NCBI GenBank assembly: GCA_902791475.1
Contig: CADAWC010000017.1
Span: forward strand, 27,907 to 91,906
Direction: 5' to 3'
Source: Fibrobacter succinogenes
Lineage (GTDB): Bacteria; Fibrobacterota; Fibrobacteria; Fibrobacterales; Fibrobacteraceae
Length of the DNA: 64,000 bases
Shown here: positions 34,449-42,501 of the stretch, one piece after another
How the letters are laid out: every line of letters begins with the position of its first letter
How positions within the stretch are numbered: the stretch's first letter is position 1
Translations under genes and position numbers: made by a program
The notes under the pieces: generated by a model
Told to the model about the DNA's origin: nothing
The model's input: only the letters and a program-made list of their open reading frames with translations
The model's database searches: none

Positions 34449-35822
34449 ATGCAAAACAAAATCAAGAAAGATATTCACGAAAACATGCCTCGCTATATCG
34501 ACATGCTTTCAAGCCTGGTAGCCATCCCCTCCATCAGTTTTGACAATTTTGACCAGAAGTACGTTTTGGACAGCGCGAACGCCGTCAAGGCGATGTTTCA
34601 AAAAGCGGGACTCACGAACATCCAGTTTTTGATGCCGCCCAGCGGACGCCCGAGCGTTTATGCCGAAAGCCTTACAAGCCCGGACAAGCCGACCATCCTT
34701 TTGTACGCCCATCACGACGTGCAGCCACCGATGCGAGAAGCTTTGTGGGACACGCCGCCGTTTAAGGCCACGCAGAAAGGCGACCGTCTCTTTGGACGCG
34801 GCACCGCAGACGACAAGGCGGGCATCATCACGCACCTTGCCGCTTTGGAACAGGTCCGCCGAGAACTTGGCGACAAAGGCCCGAACCTAAAGTTCATTAT
34901 CGAAGGCGAAGAAGAATCTGGGAGCGCAGGCTTCGAAAGGATTCTCACGGAACATGCAGAACTCTTGAAGAGCGACGCCGTCATTATTGCAGACCTCGGG
35001 AACTTCGCCAAGGGAACACCATCTATCACGACGACGCTCCGCGGCATGAGCGCCATCAACGTCACCCTCCGCGCGACAAAGGCCCCGCTCCATTCCGGCT
35101 CATGGTCCGGCCCGATTCCCGACCCCGCCCAGGCGCTTTGCCGCATGATTGCAAGCCTCACGGACAAGGACGGCAAGATTCTCATCCCGCATTACGAAGA
35201 TGACATTATCCCGCCGACAAAGGAAGAGCTCGAATCTTACAAGTCGCTCGGCATGACCGAAGAAATTTTCCGCAACGATGGCGGCGTTCTTGAACAAGTC
35301 AAGTTGAACGTGCCCGAAGAAGAAATTCTGCTATCACTGTGGCGCCGCCCGAGCATCATCGTAAGCACGATTGAGTCCGGCTCCCGCGTAAACGCCGGTA
35401 ACGTGCTGCAAGACAGCGCCTATGCCCGAATCGGCATCCGCCTTGCTCCCGGCATGGACGCCGTGAAATGCACCGACATGCTCGCCGACTTCCTCAAGGC
35501 CCAAGTTCCGAACAACATGGAAATCACCATCGACAAGGAAGACGGCGCAAATCCGTTCACAACCGACACAAACCACCCGTTTTTCAAGAAGATGAGTGAA
35601 GCCATGGCGGATGCTTACGCCTCCCCCACCAAGTTCATCGGTTGCGGTGCAAGCATCCCAGGCGCAGAACTTTTCCGCAACACGCTCGGCAACGTCCCAA
35701 TTTTGCTCACGGGCCTCGAAGACCCGGAATGTAACGCCCACGGCGAAAACGAAAGCCTTTACCTACCCGATTTCGAAAGCGGAATCGTTGCAGAAGCGCT
35801 TTTCTTTGCATCCATTTCGTAA
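34449..35822 (+). CDS. M20 family dipeptidase/carboxypeptidase
   Basis: Di-zinc exopeptidase of the M20 clan. The zinc ligand motifs are LLYAHHDVQPP (His, Asp nearby), RGTADDKAGIITHL (bridging Asp), IEGEEESGSAGFE (catalytic Glu and ligand), IADLGNF (Asp), and the C-terminal His in PECNAHGENESLYLPDF. 457 aa fits the PepV/CNDP-like subgroup that cuts dipeptides. The sirtuin gene follows after 9 bp with AAGGAGG between, so they form an operon. An AT-rich promoter region precedes it. Confidence 0.93.
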   Translation: MQNKIKKDIHENMPRYIDMLSSLVAIPSISFDNFDQKYVLDSANAVKAMFQKAGLTNIQFLMPPSGRPSVYAESLTSPDKPTILLYAHHDVQPPMREALWDTPPFKATQKGDRLFGRGTADDKAGIITHLAALEQVRRELGDKGPNLKFIIEGEEESGSAGFERILTEHAELLKSDAVIIADLGNFAKGTPSITTTLRGMSAINVTLRATKAPLHSGSWSGPIPDPAQALCRMIASLTDKDGKILIPHYEDDIIPPTKEELESYKSLGMTEEIFRNDGGVLEQVKLNVPEEEILLSLWRRPSIIVSTIESGSRVNAGNVLQDSAYARIGIRLAPGMDAVKCTDMLADFLKAQVPNNMEITIDKEDGANPFTTDTNHPFFKKMSEAMADAYASPTKFIGCGASIPGAELFRNTLGNVPILLTGLEDPECNAHGENESLYLPDFESGIVAEALFFASIS

Positions 35823-35831
35823 GGAGGAACT

Positions 35832-36521
35832 ATGAAACGTAAAAGACTCGTCGTACTGACAGGCGCTGGAATCAGCGCGGAATCTGGCCTCCGCACATTC
35901 CGCGGAAATGATGGCATGTGGGAACACGAAAACATCGAAGACGTCTGCACACCGGACGCCCTCCGTCGTGACCCGAAGCGCGTCAAGGACTTTTACAACT
36001 TTTTGCGAAAGGGACTCCCCGAGCATGCCCCGAATGCGGCGCACATCGCGCTTGCCAAGCTCGAAGAGCGCCTCGGCGACGAATTCTTGCTCGTAACGCA
36101 GAACGTCGACGACCTCCACGAACGTGGAGGAAGCAAGCGCGTTTTGCACATGCACGGCGACCTGATGAAACTCCGTTGCACCAAGCACGAGCACGAATTC
36201 GAATTCACGGGTGAAGAGACATTAGACACGAAATGCCCTATTTGCGGTAGCCCCGTGCGCCCGGACATCGTATTCTTTGGAGAAACGCCATTGTACATGG
36301 ACGAGATTCAAGAAGCACTCATGAACTGCGACGAATTCGCCTACATCGGCACAAGCAGTGTCGTGTATCCGGCAGCAGGGTTCAAGAGTTTCGCGAAATC
36401 TTACGGCGCAAAAGTTACTTGCCTGAATCTAGAAGCACCCTATGGCGACCCGTACACGGACGTCGTCATTCAAGGCAAGGCGACCGAAGTCGTGCCCCAG
36501 TGGTGCGAAGAATTCAAGTGA
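35832..36521 (+). CDS. cobB: NAD-dependent protein deacylase (sirtuin, CobB type)
   Basis: Removes acyl groups from lysines using NAD+. Motifs: VLTGAGISAESGLRTFRG (NAD site), TQNVDDLHERGG, the catalytic His in HMHGD, a zinc module with CTKH then CPICG, FFGETP, and IGTSSVVYPAAG. 229 aa matches bacterial CobB. As in E. coli CobB, the first zinc pair shows only one Cys. It is coupled to the M20 peptidase upstream (SD AAGGAGGAAC before the ATG). Confidence 0.94.
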   Translation: MKRKRLVVLTGAGISAESGLRTFRGNDGMWEHENIEDVCTPDALRRDPKRVKDFYNFLRKGLPEHAPNAAHIALAKLEERLGDEFLLVTQNVDDLHERGGSKRVLHMHGDLMKLRCTKHEHEFEFTGEETLDTKCPICGSPVRPDIVFFGETPLYMDEIQEALMNCDEFAYIGTSSVVYPAAGFKSFAKSYGAKVTCLNLEAPYGDPYTDVVIQGKATEVVPQWCEEFK

Positions 36522-36616
36522 GTTACTAGTTATTAGTCATTAGTTTTTAGTTAATAGTTTGACGAATTTCACGATTATAATTCTATCGACTATTGACCAA
36601 TGACTATTGACTATTT
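36522..36616. repeat. TTAGTCA-word inverted repeat between convergent genes
   Basis: AGTTATTAGTCATTAGTTTTT on the left and CTATTGACCAATGACTATTG on the right form a long imperfect stem-loop between the sirtuin and Hpt stop codons. Confidence 0.55.
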
Positions 36617-36961
36617 TTATTCAGCACAAAGCTTGCCGAGTTCATCTCGTTTTTCGAAAAATTTGACCAAAAGTGCGCTGTAATCCATCTGCGTGCGATT
36701 GCGCAAGAGTTCGGTAATCTCGACAGCAAGCGTATATAGCGGCGTGAGCGAAAGGTTCCCGAGAACGCCCTTTAGCGCATGAGCCGCTTCAAACGCACCA
36801 TCCAAGTCCTTGGCCGCAACTTTCTTCTCCAATCGTTCAAAAGTAGCGTCGTCAGGAATCGTCGTCACCAGTTTCAAATACAGGGCTTCGTTTCCAAAGC
36901 AGCGTTCAAGGCCTTCGGCCGTGTCGACACCGAAAGAATTCAATTTTTCAATAGTAATCAC
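36617..36961 (-). CDS. Histidine phosphotransfer (Hpt) protein
   Basis: A 114-aa all-helical Hpt domain. The phosphorylated His is in AHALKGVLGNLSLTPL, the usual AHxLKGxxxxLG pattern. It begins with ITIEKLNSFGVDTAEGLERCFGNEALYLKLV, typical for the family. Its start overlaps the stop of the REC-EAL gene (ATGA-type overlap), so the two are made together. It would pass phosphate between the hybrid kinase at 39095-42154 and the REC domain of the EAL protein; this pairing is inferred from proximity. Confidence 0.93.
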   Translation of the reverse strand: MITIEKLNSFGVDTAEGLERCFGNEALYLKLVTTIPDDATFERLEKKVAAKDLDGAFEAAHALKGVLGNLSLTPLYTLAVEITELLRNRTQMDYSALLVKFFEKRDELGKLCAE

Positions 36962-38676
36962 AGGTTATTCCCTTTTTTCAAATTTTTTTCACTTATTTCA
37001 CGCTCTATAAATGGAGCAAAATCCATTGCAGGCACAGGCTTGGAGAAGTAATACCCCTGAATAATATCACAGCCCATTTGTTTTAACATGTTCAACTGAG
37101 ATTCGGTTTCAACGCCTTCAGCAACTGACGGAATCTTGAGAAACTTCGCAATTTCAATAATAATCTTTACGAGTTTCAAGTTGCATTCATCCTTTTCCAT
37201 ATTACGGACAAAAGACATATCAATCTTTAATACATCAACCGGGACCGTAGTAATCATGTTCAAGGACGAGTATCCTGCACCAAAGTCATCCATTTCTATG
37301 CGGAATCCATTTTTACGTAGCTTGTCAACAACCTCGACAAGTCTATTCGTATTTTCGGAATATGCACTTTCTGTGACTTCCAGCATGATTTCGCTCGTAG
37401 AAATTTCATACCTTGAACAAATGTCTTCCAGCTTTGTTTCAAGATCTGGATCCATGATGTTGATACGGGAGACGTTCACAGATACCGGTATAGATTCTCC
37501 ATACAAATCTTTCCAACGTCGGATTTGTGCAGCAGATTCCTTCCACACATAGTTATCCACTTTGCGGATAAGCCCGTTAGATTCAAATAAAGGAATAAAA
37601 TCACCTGGATTAATGAAGCCCAGTTTCGGATGAATCCAACGCACCAGCGCCTCAGCGCTCGTCAGTCGCGGTTTTTCACCCACAATGCTATACTTGGGCT
37701 GGTAATAGACTTTCAATTCCTTATTGGCAATGGCTTCATCAAGATCATGGATGAGAGTTTCTTCAAAAATATACTTTGCATGCAATTCATTATTGTAACG
37801 CGCAATACATTTCGATGAATCACCGCGATTTGAATCACAGGCGATCTTTGCGCGGTCAAACCAAACTTCAATTTCGAATTCTCGGCTGACATTTTCCCAA
37901 ATTCCATAACGGATTCGAATATTGCTGATATGGAAAAAGCTTGCAATTACAGAATCTAAGGCTTTACGCAAATCAGAATAATCTTCCTGATGCTCTGCAA
38001 AAATGTAGAACGTATCCGCATGGGCACGGCATGCAAAAGCATTCATCTGCGGAATGAGCGCGAGCAGGGCCTCACCAATTTTGGAAAGGAGCATATTGCC
38101 AAAAGCACGCCCACAAAACTCATTCACCAAATGGAAGCGTTCAATATCGAAAACCAGAGCGTCCCTGGGAATCTGCTTACCCAACAGTTCCGATCGGCGT
38201 ACATACTCAAAGAAGTAGTCTTTAGCCAGAAGCCCCGTAAGCACATCTTTTTCGGTATTGCGGATGATACTTTTCTTTTCAAAAAGTTCAATAATGCGCT
38301 CGCACCGAGCTAATACAACTTCGGGCAAATTGAACGGTTTTGTGATAAAATCAGCGGCTCCAAGCTTTAGACACTTGATTTCAAAAGCCTTCTCCGAAGT
38401 CATTACGACAACAGGAATCGACTTGAGGCGATCGCTTTCAACGCGGTGTTCCAGGAACTCGATGCCACTCATCACAGGCATAATCAAGTCCAGCAACACA
38501 AGCGAATACTCGACATCGGGATTCATCAGCATCCCAAGTGCGATTTTCGCATTGCTCGCATAATCGACCGTATAAACCGTCGAAAGGAAATTTCCTAAAA
38601 TTTCACGGTTCACCATTTCGTCGTCTACAACAAGTACACGACGCCTTAAAACACCCTGTTGTCCAACAAAATCCAT
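36958..38676 (-). CDS. Response regulator with degenerate GGDEF and EAL domains
   Basis: A REC domain (acidic pair DD near residue 18, phospho-Asp near 63 in LVLLDLIMP, Lys later) is followed by a GGDEF-like domain with HADTF in place of GGDEF, so probably not a cyclase, and an EAL domain. The latter retains AEALVRWIHPKLG, NVSRINIMD, LEVTESAY, MDDFGAGYSSL and VAEGVETESQL, suggesting active c-di-GMP phosphodiesterase. The ATG at 38676 is preferred for its GGAG; an in-frame TTG lies 15 bp upstream. Operon with Hpt; divergent from the hybrid kinase. Confidence 0.93.
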   Translation of the reverse strand: MDFVGQQGVLRRRVLVVDDEMVNREILGNFLSTVYTVDYASNAKIALGMLMNPDVEYSLVLLDLIMPVMSGIEFLEHRVESDRLKSIPVVVMTSEKAFEIKCLKLGAADFITKPFNLPEVVLARCERIIELFEKKSIIRNTEKDVLTGLLAKDYFFEYVRRSELLGKQIPRDALVFDIERFHLVNEFCGRAFGNMLLSKIGEALLALIPQMNAFACRAHADTFYIFAEHQEDYSDLRKALDSVIASFFHISNIRIRYGIWENVSREFEIEVWFDRAKIACDSNRGDSSKCIARYNNELHAKYIFEETLIHDLDEAIANKELKVYYQPKYSIVGEKPRLTSAEALVRWIHPKLGFINPGDFIPLFESNGLIRKVDNYVWKESAAQIRRWKDLYGESIPVSVNVSRINIMDPDLETKLEDICSRYEISTSEIMLEVTESAYSENTNRLVEVVDKLRKNGFRIEMDDFGAGYSSLNMITTVPVDVLKIDMSFVRNMEKDECNLKLVKIIIEIAKFLKIPSVAEGVETESQLNMLKQMGCDIIQGYYFSKPVPAMDFAPFIEREISEKNLKKGNNL

Positions 38677-38725
38677 GTGGGCAATCTCCAATCCATTCTA
38701 TAAGTCCAAATGTAAGAAATAGACA

Positions 38726-38733
38726 CAAAAATA
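38726..38733 (-). promoter_or_regulatory. TAnnTTTG promoter-like box for the REC-EAL gene
   Basis: TATTTTTG on the minus strand, about 50 bp before the ATG at 38676. Confidence 0.4.
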
Positions 38734-38945
38734 GATTATGTTTTTTTAGTTACATTTTATTCATTATAAAGTTTTATTTATAGGTTCACGATGTCTTCTT
38801 CGTAATTTCCGATATCGGGAATCATCAATCCAATCAATTTATTTGTTTTTTTCATAATTTCCATACCCGTAAAAAAGGTGTGACAAATTTAAACATAAAA
38901 CTTATGTATGATTATTTCTTTTTTATTACTTATTTCACAAATAAC

Positions 38946-38964
38946 AATGACACTTTATGTCATT
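38946..38964. promoter_or_regulatory. Dyad-symmetric operator candidate
   Basis: Perfect 7-bp inverted repeat AATGACA/TGTCATT with a 5-bp spacer, between divergent signalling genes. Confidence 0.35.
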
Positions 38965-39039
38965 TCACTAAAATTTCTTACGTTTATATAACTTTACTAT
39001 CAAATTTATTACAATGACAACTTTTAGCACAACGTTACT

Positions 39040-39047
39040 TATATTTG
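39040..39047 (+). promoter_or_regulatory. TAnnTTTG promoter-like box for the hybrid kinase
   Basis: TATATTTG, 48 bp before the ATG; GGGAAGGA serves as ribosome-binding site further downstream. Confidence 0.45.
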
Positions 39048-39094
39048 CGCTCACTTAATACAAATACAACCTAACTTATAAAGGGAAGGATTAT

Positions 39095-42000
39095 ATGGTG
39101 TGGAAAAAAAGGAACGGCGTAAAAGACACAGCCGTCGGAAACATCGTTATGGCCATAGCTCTAATCGCAGGCTTTATATTCCTAGGCTATAGCGCGGTAC
39201 AAAACGTTAGCTCCATGTTTATGGAAGAACTGGCCGGACGTAGAGAACAGTTTGTCGAGTCAAAACTTGAAGACTATATCAACAGCCTTGAATTTGCAGT
39301 TGAGCTTTTGACAACAGAAAATTTATCTAGTGAAAAAAACTTTCAATCATACCAATACCGTCTAAAGCATGTCTATGGATTGGAACGATTCGCCTTCGTC
39401 GATTCAAACGGGCTCATATACACCTCCAACGGAACACGTAACGACATCGATCTTTACGATTTCGATTACAAGAATCTCACCAAGCCCGTAATTTCACTAA
39501 AAAAAGCCGAAGACGAAAACAAGACCCTCATCGTCGCTATTCCGATTAACAACAAATATTACAACCAGAAAAAACTTGTCGTTTCCTTTATGGAAATCAC
39601 CATTGCGCGCCTTCTCGAAGGAGTTTCTCTACAGTTAGACACGAATAGCGCGGCATCTTGCAACATTTATACAAAAGACGGCAAGTCGCTGAAGAGCATG
39701 GTTCTCGGAGGACTCACCAACGATGAAAACTTGTTCACAGCCATGGAGCACGCAACATTTGAAGATGGCTACACCATTGACAAGATTCGCGATGACTTCG
39801 CGGCCCACAGGCAGGGTTCTATGTCATTTTCATACAACGGCATGCAAGAAACCGTTTATTATATGCCCGTCAAGTCTACAGACTGGATGTTGACATACCT
39901 CGTTCGTGACAACGTTTCCACAGAACAGATGAGTTACTTTTCTGAAGGCATTCTTGAGAGGAACCTCATCATCGCCATTATTATTTTATTCGTCATCATT
40001 ATCTTATTCGTTTTCTTCCTTATCCAAACACGACGCACAGCAAAGCTCAAAATCGAGCGTGAAATCATTGACGCCGAAAATAGAGTCAAGCAGAAGAAAC
40101 TTGAAGACGAACTTGAGCTCCAGCAAAAGCTCATCGACCAGGAGCGCAAGCGTAACGAACAAAGTTACATGATTACTGCAATGGCATCAGATTACCAAAG
40201 TGTTTTTTATGTAGACCTGGAAGAGGACATCTCTATTTGCTATCGAAAAAACGATTCCGTTCCAACACCATTCAAGAAGGGTGACAAGTTTAAATTCAGC
40301 GAATCGTTTACTCAATACGCCCATAAATATGTCGCTCCGGAATACCAAAAGAAATTTCTTGAATTTATCGACCCCGCAAACATTGTCAGGAGATTGCAGA
40401 AAAACGCACTCATTGCATTACGCTACATGGTCATCCGCGACGGCAAGGAAAGCTACGAAATGCTTCGCATGGCAGGCGTGCGAGATGACGAGAACAGCGA
40501 AACGCTCCGCATTATTGGCGTCGGGTTCTCCGACATTGACGAAGAAATGCGCGACTCTCTCGCCAAAAACCAAGCACTCATTGATGCGTTAAAGGTCGCC
40601 GAAGAAGCAAACAAGGCAAAGACCGTTTTCCTCTCGAACATGAGCCATGAAATACGCACCCCGATGAACGCCATTATCGGTCTTGACAGCCTTGCACTCC
40701 ACGAAGAAAACATTTCCCCAAAGATGCAAGACTATCTCGAAAAGATTGGTTCCTCTGCCGAGCACCTTTTGAGCCTCATCAACGAAATCCTAGACATGAG
40801 CCGAATCGAAAGTGGAAGACTGACTATCCGCAACGAAGAATTTTCTTTCACGAAACTTCTCGAACAAGTGAATACCATTTTCAACGGCCAGTGCGAAGAA
40901 AAAGGCATCCATTACAGCTGCAATGTCGACCAGAAAATCGACAGCTATTATATTGGCGACGGCATAAAGATCCGCCAAATTCTCATCAACATTCTTGGAA
41001 ACGCAGTCAAATTCACGCCGAAGGACGGCAATATAGCCTTTGACATCAAAAAGACGGCCAAATTCGACAAAAATTCTACGCTCACCTTCAAGATTAGCGA
41101 CACTGGCATCGGCATGAGCAAGGAATACTTGCCAAAGCTCTTTGAACCGTTCAGCCAGGAAAATTCGGGAACGGCAAACAAGTACGGAAGTAGCGGTCTT
41201 GGGCTTGCTATTACCAAGGGTATTGTCGACATGATGAACGGCAAGATTGAAGTCGAAAGTGAAAAGGGCAAGGGTACGACATTTACGATTACGCTCACGC
41301 TTTTGAATTCTGGCCGCTCCGATGTTATCGAAAGTAACGATGTGGAAATCCGTCCGAGCGAAATGAGCGTCCTCGTCGTCGACGATGATGATGTGGCATT
41401 ACAACACGCCAAGGTCGTTCTTGAAAAGTCGGGAATTGCCGTCGAAACAGCCCCTTCAGGACGAGAAGCCATCGAGATGGTAAAGCTCCGCCACGCCAGA
41501 TGCAACCCATACAGCCTTGTCGTTTTGGACTGGAAGATGAACGAAATGGACGGCGTAGAAACGGCTCGACAAATTCGCGCAGTCACAAGCGACGACACGG
41601 CAATCATCGTGCTCACGGCCTACAACTGGGACGATGTTCTGGACGAAGCGCACGCTGCTGGCGTCGATAGCTTTATCGCAAAACCGATCTTGACGGACCA
41701 CCTTCTGGACGAACTCAAGGACATCCTCAAGAAGAAACGCCAGCATACAGCACCCAAAAAGACGAAGGCGGAACTTACAGGAAGATGCATCCTCCTTGCC
41801 GAAGACATGGAAGTGAACGCCCAAATCATGATTGAAATTCTGAAGATGCGTCAGGTGAGTACGGAGCATGCCGAAAACGGAAGAATCGCCGTCGAGATGT
41901 TCGAAAAATCACCAGTCGGCTATTACGACGCCATTCTCATGGATATGCGTATGCCCGAGATGGACGGCTTGGAAGCAACGGCGGCAATCCGCAAATTGGA

Positions 42001-42154
42001 CCGCCCCGACGCCAAAAAGATTCCGATTATCGCGCTCACAGCAAACGCATTCGATGAAGATGTTCAGCGCAGCTTGCAAGCAGGCCTCAACGCACATTTA
42101 AGCAAGCCTGTAAAGCCCGATATCTTGTTCGAAACGCTCGAAGGAATGCTTTAA
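39095..42154 (+). CDS. Hybrid sensor histidine kinase with dCache-like sensor and two REC domains
   Basis: The N-terminal membrane helix (about 14-36) and a second one (about 290-312, IIAIIILFVIIILFVFFLI) flank an extracytoplasmic dCache-like sensor. A coiled-coil and a PAS-like region follow. The kinase core has H-box SNMSHEIRTPMNAIIG (His near 518), N-box NILGNAVKFT, DTGIGMS, and GLGLAI. Two receiver domains follow with phospho-Asp near 812 (VLDWKMNEMDG) and 950 (ILMDMRMPEMDG). No Hpt domain is built in, which fits the separate Hpt gene at 36617-36961. Monocistronic, with a strong terminator. Confidence 0.95.
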   Translation: MVWKKRNGVKDTAVGNIVMAIALIAGFIFLGYSAVQNVSSMFMEELAGRREQFVESKLEDYINSLEFAVELLTTENLSSEKNFQSYQYRLKHVYGLERFAFVDSNGLIYTSNGTRNDIDLYDFDYKNLTKPVISLKKAEDENKTLIVAIPINNKYYNQKKLVVSFMEITIARLLEGVSLQLDTNSAASCNIYTKDGKSLKSMVLGGLTNDENLFTAMEHATFEDGYTIDKIRDDFAAHRQGSMSFSYNGMQETVYYMPVKSTDWMLTYLVRDNVSTEQMSYFSEGILERNLIIAIIILFVIIILFVFFLIQTRRTAKLKIEREIIDAENRVKQKKLEDELELQQKLIDQERKRNEQSYMITAMASDYQSVFYVDLEEDISICYRKNDSVPTPFKKGDKFKFSESFTQYAHKYVAPEYQKKFLEFIDPANIVRRLQKNALIALRYMVIRDGKESYEMLRMAGVRDDENSETLRIIGVGFSDIDEEMRDSLAKNQALIDALKVAEEANKAKTVFLSNMSHEIRTPMNAIIGLDSLALHEENISPKMQDYLEKIGSSAEHLLSLINEILDMSRIESGRLTIRNEEFSFTKLLEQVNTIFNGQCEEKGIHYSCNVDQKIDSYYIGDGIKIRQILINILGNAVKFTPKDGNIAFDIKKTAKFDKNSTLTFKISDTGIGMSKEYLPKLFEPFSQENSGTANKYGSSGLGLAITKGIVDMMNGKIEVESEKGKGTTFTITLTLLNSGRSDVIESNDVEIRPSEMSVLVVDDDDVALQHAKVVLEKSGIAVETAPSGREAIEMVKLRHARCNPYSLVVLDWKMNEMDGVETARQIRAVTSDDTAIIVLTAYNWDDVLDEAHAAGVDSFIAKPILTDHLLDELKDILKKKRQHTAPKKTKAELTGRCILLAEDMEVNAQIMIEILKMRQVSTEHAENGRIAVEMFEKSPVGYYDAILMDMRMPEMDGLEATAAIRKLDRPDAKKIPIIALTANAFDEDVQRSLQAGLNAHLSKPVKPDILFETLEGML

Positions 42155-42175
42155 AAAAAATCCATTGCTAACTGA

Positions 42176-42205
42176 AAGGCTGCTCGTTTTGAGCAGCCTT
42201 TTCTT
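42176..42205 (+). terminator. Rho-independent terminator after the hybrid kinase
   Basis: Perfect 10-bp stem AAGGCTGCTC/GAGCAGCCTT with loop GTTTT and T-rich tail; A-rich on the other side, so it may work on both strands. Confidence 0.88.
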
Positions 42206-42207
42206 TA

Positions 42208-42370
42208 CTTTTCAATTTTCTTTTCGGCAGAATCGTCTTTAATCAATCGGACAAAAGACTGCGAATGTGTACTGAAAGTCACGCGGCCGGGGTCACATTA
42301 GCACGCTCGACGGATCACCAAGCCCTAAACCAGCAGCAGTCTTGATCAATGTTTCATGGCGTTCTCCCCA
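42208..42370 (-). pseudogene. Decayed coding remnant, unidentified
   Basis: Minus-strand reading gives HETLIKTAAGLGLGDPSSV in one frame, then RVTFSTHSQSFVRLIKDDSA and a Lys-rich end with TAA in another, directly before the bidirectional terminator. It looks like a C-terminal gene fragment broken by a frameshift. The family is not recognised, and chance similarity to protein sequence is possible. Confidence 0.35.
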
Positions 42371-42501
42371 ATAATATTATCGAGCTTTCAACATCCATAG
42401 GGAGCCTCTAAAAAAATTTAGCGGCAACCTTCGATGATAATATTAAAAAACGAGAAAGAACGGGATGTAAAACTTATGCAAAAAACAATCGCTAGGATTA
42501 A

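Larger units (their letters stand above)
38692..39094. other. AT-rich divergent regulatory region
   Basis: No gene is seen in these 403 bp. TAnnTTTG boxes point both ways (38726-38733 minus, TATTTTTG; 39040-39047 plus, TATATTTG). A perfect dyad AATGACA CTTTA TGTCATT lies at 38946-38964, and the half-word AATGACA recurs near 39012. It may carry a shared operator for the kinase and the EAL regulator. Confidence 0.5.
42155..42501. other. Intergenic region with terminator and decayed coding remnant
   Basis: Contains the kinase terminator (42176-42205) and a frameshifted minus-strand coding remnant (about 42208-42370). The remaining about 130 bp up to the ATPase stop are AT-rich; nothing else is seen. 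Confidence 0.5.
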
